Source: Burkholderia sp. SRS-46
GTDB lineage: Bacteria > Pseudomonadota > Gammaproteobacteria > Burkholderiales > Burkholderiaceae
DNA: 64,000 nt
Assembly (NCBI RefSeq): GCF_004343775.1
Contig: NZ_PTXL01000001.1
Span: 1,178,001 to 1,242,000, forward strand
Direction of reading: 5' to 3'
Under the pieces are notes generated by a model that saw only the letters and a program-made list of their open reading frames with translations, was not told the DNA's origin and made no database searches. Positions 26,201 to 35,138 of the stretch are shown piece after piece. Within the stretch, counting starts at the first letter, position 1, and each line of letters starts with the position of its first letter. The translations under genes and the position numbers were made by a program.

Positions 26201-26635
26201 ATGTTAGACGATGGTCTCCAGAAACTCGCGGTGTATCAGGACATTCGCGCGATGGCGCAGAATGCTCAACATACCAGCGATTTTCTTTGGAGTTCGATCA
26301 TGGCCTATGTGCTGCCGGTGTTATATGCGATCCTCGGCAGTCTGGCCTTTGTTCTTCGAGACTTGTGTACCCGGACTCGAAATCTGACGTATCACGCATC
26401 ACATGGTCGATGTGCATACTGCACGCGCATTATCGTCGCGATGATTGTCGGAACAGTGATTGGGTTATTCGACAAGCTCATGGAAGGTTCCATTTCAGCA
26501 TCGCCTCTCGCCATCGCATTCGTGGCTGGCTATGCGCTGGACCCCTTCTTTGCGCTCATCGATCATATCTCCGCGGCCGGACAAGCGCCGTCGGTCTCTA
26601 CCGGCAGCAGCGGAGGCGGCCCGATCGGCAGGTAG
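26201..26635 (+). CDS. Small integral membrane protein, perhaps a truncated larger protein
   Basis: 144 residues from ATG 26201 (ATG 26192 is also possible; neither has a good ribosome site). Hydrophobic spans at about 34-53 (MAYVLPVLYAILGSLAFVLR), 75-94 and 102-120, and a Gly/Ser-rich tail. The segment ending SPLAIAFVAGYALDPFFALIDHI resembles the C-terminal membrane part of larger bacterial proteins of unknown function, in which it follows a soluble domain, so this copy may be cut off at its 5' end. Base composition is clearly lower in GC than the genes to its left; it begins the accessory block that runs to about 32.6 kb. Confidence 0.5.
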   Translation: MLDDGLQKLAVYQDIRAMAQNAQHTSDFLWSSIMAYVLPVLYAILGSLAFVLRDLCTRTRNLTYHASHGRCAYCTRIIVAMIVGTVIGLFDKLMEGSISASPLAIAFVAGYALDPFFALIDHISAAGQAPSVSTGSSGGGPIGR

Positions 26636-26725
26636 CAACCCGCCGCACGAAGGGCCCAACGAACCTCCCGCAACCCTCCCGGCCTGCTAGACTGAAAGTC
26701 ACCCCTGCACACCATGGAGGGCGCC

Positions 26726-26914
26726 ATGACGACCATCTATGTCGTGAAAACCGGCGAGCAGTTCATCTGCACCGCTGAAGACGGCGACATCGGCATGGCA
26801 CCGGCGATCGAAGACGCCAAGTCCTTTCTCTCGTATGAGGAAGCGAAAAAGGTGGCGAACGAGCACGCCGACCCCGGATATGAAATCGTAGCCGTCAACG
26901 TCAACAGTCACTGA
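26726..26914 (+). CDS. Small acidic cytosolic protein, unknown
   Basis: 62 residues. ATG 26726 is preceded by GGAGG (26716-26720). The sequence is soluble and acidic, MTTIYVVKTGEQFICTAEDG at the start and YEIVAVNVNSH at the end, with a predicted strand-helix-strand pattern. No family recognised. It sits in the accessory block between the membrane protein and an IS5-type transposase remnant. Confidence 0.6.
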   Translation: MTTIYVVKTGEQFICTAEDGDIGMAPAIEDAKSFLSYEEAKKVANEHADPGYEIVAVNVNSH

Positions 26915-26946
26915 CGCGAAGTCCGCTGCTGAGCGCTCGGTGACGC

Positions 26947-27110
26947 ACGGCGTCAGGCTCCGTTCGCATTCTTACCAGTGGCCCAAACGCCGCGAAGGCG
27001 AAATAGTGCTCCGCGAGCGGTTCGTATCGAGTGAAGCACCGCGAACGTGATTGATGCAATTGAAAAAACGTTCGGCGATATTTCGCGCTGGGCCGCCTTT
27101 CTTGGCCAGC
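26947..27110 (-). mobile_element. Degenerate C-terminal fragment of an IS5-type transposase
   Basis: Read on the minus strand, this stretch gives RRTFFQLHQSRSRCFTRYEP followed by LAEHYFAFAAFGPLVRMR, which aligns with the C-terminal catalytic-E region of IS5-family transposases (pattern ERxFxxLKxFRxxATRYxKLAxNYLAF). The key Glu of the DDE triad, expected just before the first Phe, is not present, and no inverted repeats or upstream transposase were found. It is a relic, but it marks past insertion activity at the edge of the large toxin-like gene. Confidence 0.55.
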
Positions 27111-27488
27111 AAAACCGAGGCGCCTTATGCCCATGCCTCGTCGCGCGCCAACGGTTGAATCATCTTGGCCCGCTCGTGCAAAAGACCAGAGGCAAACACA
27201 GCTCACTGAATGCAAGCGGAACCTGATCTCCAGGATTGGGCATGGAGTGCACGAGCAGCCATCCATTTCAAGATGCGATTATCCCGCGCTGCAGCATTCA
27301 GTCGCAATAAATTCACTTATGTGCAATTTCGACATTTATTTTTACATATCTGATTTTTTGACTTTCTGTTGATTTTAATCTAGCCGCCATCCGAAAATTT
27401 TTCCTAAAATCTGGCTGATTAATTCTTGTTTCCCGGTCTGGGGGCCGAAACCTCGATTCCAACAACGAATACAAACGAAGGAGCCGTA
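27111..27488. other. AT-rich region upstream of the MACPF-like gene
   Basis: The last 200 bases (about 27290-27430) are the most AT-rich in the window, with repeated A and T runs. No gene was found. Such regions ahead of acquired genes are typical promoter and silencing (H-NS-like) targets. I could not place a convincing -35/-10 pair. Confidence 0.6.
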
Positions 27489-30400
27489 ATGGACGGATCC
27501 AACGGGCTTGCGCTCGGCGACGCTGTGAACCTGGTGAAAGGTTATGCGCCCGGGTGGGACCCGGCGACCGGGGTCTTGGACGTGCTGTATCGGCCGGCCG
27601 AGCAGCCGATAGCGCCACAGGCGCTCGCGCCGTCGGGGGCGCGCGGAAATTGGGGCTTTCCCGCGATCACCCTGCACGATACGGCGGAGAGTCTGGTCAC
27701 CGCGCTGCTCGGATACGCCATCGAGGCGCCGGCGATCGATCAGGCGCCGCCGTCGCTCCCCGCGGGAGGGCTGATGTTGTCGTCGCCTGGCGGAGCCGAG
27801 GCGCGGCGTCGGTTGTCAGCCACGCTGGGTGTGTCGCTCGACAATCCCGTCCTCCGTTATGCTCTCGTCAAACTGACCCGCGCCGATGAGGTCCTTCACC
27901 ACACGACCAAGGAGCGCGGTGTCCTTACCACGGTCCATGCCTTACGGCCGGACCCGCGGCTCGGTGTCAATGGTGACTTCATGCGCTCCATGGCCCGGCT
28001 TCGCCACTTCCATCCTGCAGGCGTGGACGATACGGTTGCCAATCTGACGCAGGGCGACGCAAACGCGTATCTGGATACCTTCGCCCGGTGGGGTACTCAT
28101 TTCGTCTCGTCGATTGTCGTCGGTGACCAGATCGTTCAGGTATTCGCTTACGACGCGGATCGTTTCGAGCGGGTGCGGGCGGCCTTTGACTCACCCGATA
28201 ACAATTTCACTGGCATCCGTGCGGCCGACTTCCAGCATTTCACCACCGATGCGAATAGAGGCGCTTTCGGGTTCGTGCGTCAGTACGGAAAGATCCTGTG
28301 TTTCAGCAATGCCCGGGTGTTTCAGCATAGTCTGGCGGCCCAGGACTGGGTCGATAAAACCTGGGCGAAGCAGGACAGCGTGTTCCAGCTCTTCGGCACC
28401 AACACGGCAGTGTCGCTGGCCCGGCTGAACAAGGATTTCACCGATCAGGCACCGATCGGCCTCACCCTCGGCCCGCTGACGACCTTCACGGAATACAAGC
28501 GCACGGCTGTGTGGCGACGCGTTTTCAAGGCGGCCATGTCGAGCGTTTTCGGCGATGCCATTGATCCCAATTTCGTACCGTATGACAGCACCGACTTCGC
28601 CATCCTGATCCCGGAAGACCAGCCAGGTGTCGTCTCCACCATCGCCACACCAACCATCAACCTCTACAAGACGCGATTGAATCTGGCGGGGATGCAGTTG
28701 GTCGCTCGCTCCGAGATACGGAAGTTCATTTCCTATGGCTACGTGATCGCCGGCACGTCGGCGGGAGCCATCGAGCTACCAGGTGCGGATGTTCGACTGT
28801 ATGGCTACATCCTGGACATGCGGACGACCGGTCTGCCCAATGTCGTGTCGTTGAGCAACGAGGGTTTCGAGGGGCTCGCCATCGGTTGCGACCGCTTCCT
28901 GGGCGTGACTCGCTTTCAGACCGCGGACGGTAGAAGACGCTTTCTGGTGGCCGACGGCTTGCGCTATGACCTGGATTCGAACGGCTGGCCGTCCGTCACG
29001 AGTGACGTGCGGCGTCCACCGATGGCGTCTGATCTGGCGACCCTGAAGGATAGTCTTGAGTTCTCGCTGGCCTTTGGCGAGGCCGTGCTCGGCATTCAGA
29101 CGGGCGAAGCGTGCGACAACCCGACGTTTCGGCTGGCACGCGGTTACATGAAATGGATTGGCGAGGTGATTCCTGCTGATGTGAGGGACAAGGACCTCCA
29201 GGTCATGCGCTTTCGAGCACTCGATCTGGGCAGTTATGCGCCCAACGCCGGGTATGGCGCGTTCGTGCCGATTCTGCCGGCGGCCGATTACGAGGATTCG
29301 GTCAAGAAGATTCTGGACTACCTGCAGGAAATCCAGCATGAGATCAGCTTGAACACTATCCAGATCGATCAGCGCAAGCAAGCCGAGCTAACCACCGATG
29401 TCGCCAAGACGCTGAACGAGAACATCGTTCGGAGCGGGGAAATGCTCACCGGTCTGATCAAGGCCAACGTCCAGTTGGCAAGGGATGTGTCCAGCCAATA
29501 CGATTCGGTGATCGCTGCGAGGCGGGCGGAGGCCAAGCTGCAGCAGGAGAACATCAACACACTGTCGAAGGCCGTGTTCGAACAACAGGCGGAGGTCGAT
29601 CAAGCGGTTCAGCAATACAAGGCGGCAGTTGCCCAGTGGGAAGCAATGTCGTTGATCAAGTTTGGTCTGGATGTGGCCACCGCCACCTTCAGCCTGGGCA
29701 CCGCCATCCTGATTCCGGCGAGTTCGATCGAAACGGTAAGGGAGCTTGGCCTGACCGCCCAGCGCATCCAGAAGACCCTGGACGTGCTCAACGCAACGAT
29801 GAATGTCTATACCACGGTCTCCGGCGCCGTGACGCCTATCCAGGATGCTCAGAAGGCGCTCGATGGGCTGGACGACATGGGCTACGGCGACACCGCCGCG
29901 CTGAACTGGGACGAGATGTCGATCCAGCTCGACACGGTCATGTCCACCGGGCCGAGCGATAGCAGCGTCACCGCAGCCAAGAACAAGATGGTGGCCGCGT
30001 TCCAGATTCTGGCCTTGCGCGGCAAGGCGCTGACCAGTGCGCAATCCGGTCTGCATCAGATCCAGCGCGACATCTATACGACGCAGCGCCAGAAGTTGTT
30101 GAACGACCGGCAGGCCGAGCGTCTCGATGATCTGGTCGGTACCTTGAAGCCTGCTCATATTCAGGATCTGGACAAGGAGGCGATTGACCTCGTCGGCCTG
30201 ACCGGCAGCCTCGATTACCTGCGCCGGCAGATGCTCACGATCTTTGCCAAGTCCTTTCTGTTGCAGGACCAAGCCTTGCAATACGCTTGGCTGCAAGAGC
30301 CGACGCCGATCGCCAGCTATAGTTTGTTGACCTTCATGCAGTCGCGCATCGCACAAAGCGAGGCGACCCTGGAGGCCAAGTCGCAGTTGCTGCAATACCA

Positions 30401-32501
30401 GGCCTCCACGACCAAACCCATCACCATCGACATCGAGGGCGTGCTGGTCACGGACATCAGCAAGGGCCATGCCTTCGAGATCGTGATTGATCCCAACACG
30501 CCGGTTTTCCGGGAATACGTGAACCTGCGTGCCCACGCCGTGGTGGCCGAGGTGCTGGGCGTGAAAGCGACCGACGGCGGCAAGTTGCTGGTCAAGCTGG
30601 TCTTCGAAGACAAACCGTACACCGACCGCAACGTCGAACGTACAAGCCTGTGCTTCCATACTCCGCGCCGCGAACGCGTCTATCAGTTCGACGTGGCGAC
30701 GGGAAAGCCGGACTTCAGCGATCACGGCAAGTCGTGGTCGTCCGGTGTCAGTCCGGTTACACCCTTCGGTTCCTGGCTGGTTTCGCTGCCTGAGACGCAG
30801 ACCAATCGTGGGCTGGTCTGCGCCGGCATGACGGTGACCATACGCTTGACCTTCGTCCTCGAGGCCCGCATCGTCGATGCGCCAATGAGTCTTCCCGTCA
30901 ACGCGCGGTCCCGCAACCGCATTCTGCGCGCCGAAGCAGTGCGCGGCGCCATGATGGCCCTGGCGGCCAATGGTGCGGAGCAGCCGTCGGCGGACGGACT
31001 GATTTCCCACCTGAGCACTGTGGGCACGACCACCAACAAGTGGGACGTCGTATTCAGCATGGGGCTGACGAAGATCAACAGTGCCTTGCGCGACCAGTAC
31101 GACGCGCTCATGCGCGACACCACGTACAAGAACACGGTTGCGATTGGCCCGGTCGCGACAGAGGTGATTGCGGGCGCGTGGGAGATCAAGACGATGACCC
31201 TGGAGTACGGTTATCCGTTACTGGAATTCTTTCCCAACAACAACAGCACCGTCATGCTGACGATGCCGATCGAGAAGGGTGAGTTGATCAGGTGTCTCCA
31301 GATTGACGACACCCCGCCCCGGTGCGATCCGCCGATCGATATCGCCGGCAAGACGATGAAGGCTTTCGTCAATCTGTCGCAGATGGCCGGGCAAGTCGCC
31401 ATGAACGACGGAAACACACACAACATCCTGAAGGTCGAGCTGAACCTGGCCGTGGGCGCTTTCACCGTAGAGGGCATTGAATTCAGCGACGAGCAAAAGG
31501 TACAGATAAATACGGCGATCCAGGCCTATTTCGTCAGTCATCCCGTCGTCTTTCTGATCAATGCGTTGGATTTGACCAACGTGCCCGTGATCGATGCCCT
31601 GAAGCCGAACGGCTTTCGGTTCAAGGTCTTGCTCACCGAATCGGGCGTGAACATCCTGCAACTCTTCATCCAGACCGGCAACCGGGAGATGCCCAACTCG
31701 ACGCAGACTTTCCTGAACCTCGTGCCCGAACCATTGCCGCTGGGCAGTGAAACGTCACTGTTGATTCGTAGCGAACTGTTCTTCTCGGAGATCCTGCCCA
31801 GCGCCATGAGCAAGTCCAGTTGGACCCTGGCTGCCCGTAAGTCTTCCAATCCGTTCGGGGCGTCATGGGGCGAGTTTACCAACGCGCCTGTTTCGGCCAC
31901 CGATGTCGACCTGAGCGGCCTGACCCAGACGACGAACACCGAATCTACGCGGGGCGGTTCGATCACGCAGACGACGTACTTTTTCCCGGACAAGACGGTC
32001 ACCTGGAACTTGTCGGGCATGACCTTGATGCCTGCGTCGGACGGTCAGATGAAACTGTCCGGCAGCAAAACCCAGACGATGACGGTCGATACGCATACCA
32101 CTTATTCGCATTGGCCTTGCATTTCCGATTGCTCGGGTTCTCGGGACGGCTCCTTCACGAACGACGCCACATCCATGGTCGAGGCGGTGGCGCCAGTAGT
32201 CGTCGGCGGCGCAGGCCGCGACCAGACCATCAACATCACCATGCAGAGCCGCGCGGTGACCGTGACCGGCCATGTCGCGGGAGGCGGCCCGTCGGGTTCG
32301 GACGATCTGGAAGCCAAGGTCAACCAGCAGGTCAAAGCGCAGGTGCCTGAGCAGATTGTGGCTCAATTGAACGTCAGCTTCACATCCGTTTCGCTATTCG
32401 CGATCAAGAACCTGCTTTTCCCTGCCCATGACTACATTACCTTCACCCGTGCCGCCGTGCCGGGTGACATGCTGGTGCTGGGCAACTTCAAGGACTCGTA
32501 G
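27489..32501 (+). CDS. Very large MACPF-like / helical / TULIP(P47)-like protein, putative pore-forming toxin
   Basis: 1670 residues from ATG 27489 (GGAG at 27480-27483). Parts: residues ~1-430 contain the MACPF-type signature WGTHFVSSIVVGDQ (201-214); ~430-590 beta-rich; ~600-940 long heptad-like helices with one hydrophobic segment MSLIKFGLDVATATFSLGTA (about 720-739) and continuing ILIPASS; ~940-1130 beta-rich; ~1170-1405 a TULIP-like domain with WDVVFSMGLTKIN (from W1185), AWEIKTMTLEYGYPLLEF and the FLINALDLTNVPVIDALKP segment that resemble P47/OrfX proteins of botulinum and insecticidal loci; then a beta-rich tail. No signal peptide is visible. Codon use and lower GC differ from neighbours, and a transposase relic and AT-rich DNA precede it, so it was likely acquired. 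Membrane-attacking activity is inferred from domains, not shown. Confidence 0.75.
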   Translation: MDGSNGLALGDAVNLVKGYAPGWDPATGVLDVLYRPAEQPIAPQALAPSGARGNWGFPAITLHDTAESLVTALLGYAIEAPAIDQAPPSLPAGGLMLSSPGGAEARRRLSATLGVSLDNPVLRYALVKLTRADEVLHHTTKERGVLTTVHALRPDPRLGVNGDFMRSMARLRHFHPAGVDDTVANLTQGDANAYLDTFARWGTHFVSSIVVGDQIVQVFAYDADRFERVRAAFDSPDNNFTGIRAADFQHFTTDANRGAFGFVRQYGKILCFSNARVFQHSLAAQDWVDKTWAKQDSVFQLFGTNTAVSLARLNKDFTDQAPIGLTLGPLTTFTEYKRTAVWRRVFKAAMSSVFGDAIDPNFVPYDSTDFAILIPEDQPGVVSTIATPTINLYKTRLNLAGMQLVARSEIRKFISYGYVIAGTSAGAIELPGADVRLYGYILDMRTTGLPNVVSLSNEGFEGLAIGCDRFLGVTRFQTADGRRRFLVADGLRYDLDSNGWPSVTSDVRRPPMASDLATLKDSLEFSLAFGEAVLGIQTGEACDNPTFRLARGYMKWIGEVIPADVRDKDLQVMRFRALDLGSYAPNAGYGAFVPILPAADYEDSVKKILDYLQEIQHEISLNTIQIDQRKQAELTTDVAKTLNENIVRSGEMLTGLIKANVQLARDVSSQYDSVIAARRAEAKLQQENINTLSKAVFEQQAEVDQAVQQYKAAVAQWEAMSLIKFGLDVATATFSLGTAILIPASSIETVRELGLTAQRIQKTLDVLNATMNVYTTVSGAVTPIQDAQKALDGLDDMGYGDTAALNWDEMSIQLDTVMSTGPSDSSVTAAKNKMVAAFQILALRGKALTSAQSGLHQIQRDIYTTQRQKLLNDRQAERLDDLVGTLKPAHIQDLDKEAIDLVGLTGSLDYLRRQMLTIFAKSFLLQDQALQYAWLQEPTPIASYSLLTFMQSRIAQSEATLEAKSQLLQYQASTTKPITIDIEGVLVTDISKGHAFEIVIDPNTPVFREYVNLRAHAVVAEVLGVKATDGGKLLVKLVFEDKPYTDRNVERTSLCFHTPRRERVYQFDVATGKPDFSDHGKSWSSGVSPVTPFGSWLVSLPETQTNRGLVCAGMTVTIRLTFVLEARIVDAPMSLPVNARSRNRILRAEAVRGAMMALAANGAEQPSADGLISHLSTVGTTTNKWDVVFSMGLTKINSALRDQYDALMRDTTYKNTVAIGPVATEVIAGAWEIKTMTLEYGYPLLEFFPNNNSTVMLTMPIEKGELIRCLQIDDTPPRCDPPIDIAGKTMKAFVNLSQMAGQVAMNDGNTHNILKVELNLAVGAFTVEGIEFSDEQKVQINTAIQAYFVSHPVVFLINALDLTNVPVIDALKPNGFRFKVLLTESGVNILQLFIQTGNREMPNSTQTFLNLVPEPLPLGSETSLLIRSELFFSEILPSAMSKSSWTLAARKSSNPFGASWGEFTNAPVSATDVDLSGLTQTTNTESTRGGSITQTTYFFPDKTVTWNLSGMTLMPASDGQMKLSGSKTQTMTVDTHTTYSHWPCISDCSGSRDGSFTNDATSMVEAVAPVVVGGAGRDQTINITMQSRAVTVTGHVAGGGPSGSDDLEAKVNQQVKAQVPEQIVAQLNVSFTSVSLFAIKNLLFPAHDYITFTRAAVPGDMLVLGNFKDS

Positions 32502-32630
32502 CGGTGGTGCGGCGGTGGCGACGCGATCCGCAACCCACCGCGCGGATGCGGCTGGCTGCCGGGTCGGCACGGTGCAGCCGCAAAGAAGACCGGACCCAAT
32601 CAGTCCGACAACAAGGAAACGCTTTCGCAT
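32394..32630 (-). CDS. Small lipoprotein gene whose 3' end runs into the toxin-like gene
   Basis: ATG 32630 follows CTGGAG at good spacing on the minus strand and encodes MRKRFLVVGLIGSGLLCGC, a textbook lipoprotein signal with lipobox LLCGC. After about 45 residues the frame crosses, in antisense, the last 108 bases of the 1670-residue gene and stops at 32394, giving 78 residues. The N-terminus looks real; the C-terminal part is probably not original. The simplest reading is that the insertion of the acquired gene replaced the 3' end of a host entericidin-like or other small lipoprotein gene. Confidence 0.45.
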   Translation of the reverse strand: MRKRFLVVGLIGSGLLCGCTVPTRQPAASARWVADRVATAAPPLRVLEVAQHQHVTRHGGTGEGNVVMGREKQVLDRE

Positions 32631-32771
32631 CGTGTTCTCCAGGAAGCAGTCCTGTGCGGATTCCTTTCGTTCAGTTTAGGAAACCGGCCGGAGAACAGTT
32701 TGCCGTCGACGCTGAAGACCACCGAAAAGAGGGCGCTCGGGCGACGCACCGCATCGCCCGCCGCCCCTCGA

Positions 32772-34217
32772 TCACACCGGATTGATCTCATCCTGGCTGC
32801 GCCGCGTCGTCAACGGCCCGAGCACACGCAGCGTCACCGCGACGATCCCGAGCGCGACCGAGATCACGCCGAACATCGCGCCCGCGCCGTAATGCCCGAG
32901 CACCGGCAGCAGGATGAACGGCAGCGCGCCGCTGACGATGCGCGACAGCGCATAGGTGCTGCCGATCGCGGTCGAGCGCACGCGCGCCGGGAAGATCTCC
33001 GCCTGATACACGTGGTACGCATTGCTGAACACGTTCGACGCGCAGGTCGTCAACACGCCGAAGCAGACGATCGGCGCGGTGCTGCCCGAGTACGCGAAGC
33101 ACAGGCCGAACGCGGCGATCGACAGGATCGACCCGATCACCAGCGTACGGCGTTCGATCCAGTTGAGCAGCGGAATCGACAGCAGCGAACCGATCGGATA
33201 GCCGAGGAACGACAGCGCGATGAACAGCGTGCTGTCGGTCACGTCGAAGCCGCGGCTCTTCACCACCGCGCCCGCCAGCGTGCCGAAGCCGTAATAGCCG
33301 AAGCCCTGGAACAGGTGGAAGATCGCGAGCATCAGGTAGCGCGTGTCGTACGGCTGGCGGCGCAGCAGCGCGATGCGTTCGCGCAGGCCCAGCGGCCGCT
33401 GCGGTTCCGCCGACGCGGCGAACCGTTCGGGCATGCGCACGCCGGCGTGCTCCGCGAAGCGGCCCAGCATCGCGTGAGCTTCGTCGACGCGCCCCTGCGC
33501 GAGCAGCCAGCGCGGGCTTTCGGGCAGCCGGCGCTGCACCAGCAGCACGTACACGGCGCCGAGGCTGCCGATCGCGAGGATGATGCGCCAGCCGGCCACG
33601 CCACCGAGATGCAGCGGATTGAGCCAGACCGCGAGGAAGCCGACCAGCGGCACGGCGACGTAGGACGTCGTGTACGCCCATGCGGCGAGGCGGCCGCGCC
33701 GCGCCTTCGGCAGGATTTCCGACAGGAAGCTGTCCGCGACCGGGTAGATCGCGCCGACGCCGATGCCCGTCAGGAAGCGGCAGATCACGAGCATGTCGGC
33801 GTTCACCGAAAACGCACCGACCAGCGAGAACGCGCTGTACCAGCTCAGCGTCAGCAGGAACGCCTTGCGCCGGCCGATACGGTCGGCGAGGCTGCCGAGA
33901 CACAGCGCGCCGAAGAACATGCCGATGAACGCGGACGCGAGCAGCAGCTTGAAATCGGTGCTCTGGCGGTTCAGCCCGTATTCGGTCTGCAAGGCCGTGC
34001 CGATCGTGCTGACGAGGAAGATCTCGTACATGTCGAAGAACAGGCCGACGCCGATCACCCAGACGACGAACCGGTGCAGCGCGCCGACCGGCAGGTCGTC
34101 CATGAAATCGCCGAGCGTGACGTCGCGGGCAGCGGGGCGCGCGGCGTCGGCATCGGTGGCGCGGGCGGACGCGGGCCTGCCCGTGTCGCCGCCCAGGTCG
34201 AGAGAATGGCTGTTCAT
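32772..34217 (-). CDS. MFS transporter, sugar/aromatic acid:H+ symporter type
   Basis: 481 residues from ATG 34217 with 12 predicted spans and a ~45-residue cytoplasmic N-terminus. MFS signatures: LGSLADRIGRRKAFLLTLSW in loop 2-3, ICRFLTGIGVGAIYPVADSF in helix 4, PESPRWLLAQGR in the centre (the PESPR sugar-porter motif) and LGYPIGSLLSIPLLNWIERR in the C half. This combination fits the AAHS/sugar-porter border group that imports aromatic acids, quinate-like compounds or sugars. It stands alone; downstream is the edge of the accessory block. Confidence 0.9.
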   Translation of the reverse strand: MNSHSLDLGGDTGRPASARATDADAARPAARDVTLGDFMDDLPVGALHRFVVWVIGVGLFFDMYEIFLVSTIGTALQTEYGLNRQSTDFKLLLASAFIGMFFGALCLGSLADRIGRRKAFLLTLSWYSAFSLVGAFSVNADMLVICRFLTGIGVGAIYPVADSFLSEILPKARRGRLAAWAYTTSYVAVPLVGFLAVWLNPLHLGGVAGWRIILAIGSLGAVYVLLVQRRLPESPRWLLAQGRVDEAHAMLGRFAEHAGVRMPERFAASAEPQRPLGLRERIALLRRQPYDTRYLMLAIFHLFQGFGYYGFGTLAGAVVKSRGFDVTDSTLFIALSFLGYPIGSLLSIPLLNWIERRTLVIGSILSIAAFGLCFAYSGSTAPIVCFGVLTTCASNVFSNAYHVYQAEIFPARVRSTAIGSTYALSRIVSGALPFILLPVLGHYGAGAMFGVISVALGIVAVTLRVLGPLTTRRSQDEINPV

Positions 34218-34523
34218 CGTGTCTCCTGATTGTCGGATTGCCGCGGCGCGGGGGCCGGGTCGATCGCGGCCGATGGGTCGGTCGTCCGGCCCATATTGGG
34301 TGAATTCCGCACGCGCGATAATTGCGGATGTCTCAAGCATCCTTTCCCGGTCAGAAAGGCTGGATGGGAGCCTGTCCCTGGCAGCGAGCCGCGGCCCGAG
34401 CCGCTGATGCAAATGAAATCGGGTGCGTGCGGCAAACGACGCAGCAGATGAGGGCGGCAGGCCCGGATGAGCGGGGCCGCCAACCGCATGTGCGCGGCCG
34501 GCGGCCAACCCGTTTGGTTGCGC
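34218..34523. other. Intergenic region between prfH and the MFS gene
   Basis: 306 bases that hold the end of the prfH transcript and the MFS promoter, both on the minus strand. It is somewhat AT-richer around 34290-34340. I see no clear promoter pair, terminator or gene. Confidence 0.5.
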
Positions 34524-35138
34524 CTAATCCGACGGCGTAAACGACGCACCATGAAACACCCGCACCGGATTGCCGCGTTCCAGCGCGAAATGCTGCATGC
34601 GCCGCTGCTGGCGCGCGTGCCCGACCTCCTGGTCGGCCAGTTGCTGCAAGCGCGCGTTCAGCACCTGCAACGCCAGCCGCTTGTTCGCGTGCTGGCTGCG
34701 TTCGCTCTCGACCCGCACCGACGTGCCGGTGGCGAGATGGGTCGCCCGGATCGCGCTGCTGGTCTTGTTGACGTGCTGCCCGCCCGGGCCGCGCGCGCGC
34801 ATCGCTTCGAACTTCACTTCGCCGTCCGGCAACGGCGGCGCATCGGCGCAGCGGGTCACGCCGACGAACCAGTTTTTGCGTGGATGACGCAAGCGGTAAG
34901 GGCTTGCGCAGATCCATTGCAGCGTGCCGGCCCAGCGATCGGCGAGCGCCGTGGCGCCGTCCCCGTCGAGATCCAGCAGCGCGGAGCGCACGGTGCCCGG
35001 GCGATCGCCCGGTTGCAGGTCCAGCACCGTCAGCGCGACGCGGCACGCGTCGGCTTCGGATTGCAGGCGCTGCAGCGCCTTCGCCGCGGCGAGCTGGCAC
35101 TCCGCCGGCCCGTGTGCGGAAGAAATCTGGAGCATCAT
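34524..35138 (-). CDS. prfH: Peptide chain release factor-like protein PrfH (RF-H)
   Basis: 204 residues from ATG 35138; an upstream GTG frame would begin inside rtcB. The GGQ peptidyl-hydrolysis motif is present in MRARGPGGQHVNKTSSAIRA, followed by the basic helix SERSQHANKRLALQVL. Domain 1 and the stop-codon recognition tripeptide loop of RF1/RF2 are missing, as expected for PrfH. Its ATG overlaps the rtcB TGA (TGATG), so the two are translationally coupled. PrfH frees ribosomes stalled with damaged 16S rRNA in the decoding centre so that RtcB can reseal the break; this pairing is known from other bacteria. Confidence 0.93.
   Translation of the reverse strand: MMLQISSAHGPAECQLAAAKALQRLQSEADACRVALTVLDLQPGDRPGTVRSALLDLDGDGATALADRWAGTLQWICASPYRLRHPRKNWFVGVTRCADAPPLPDGEVKFEAMRARGPGGQHVNKTSSAIRATHLATGTSVRVESERSQHANKRLALQVLNARLQQLADQEVGHARQQRRMQHFALERGNPVRVFHGASFTPSD

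Noticed and set aside
27489..32501. Assigning the giant protein to Tc-toxin TcA
   Set aside because: It lacks RHS/VRP1-type landmarks and the size of TcA; the P47-like and MACPF-like motifs explain more of the sequence.
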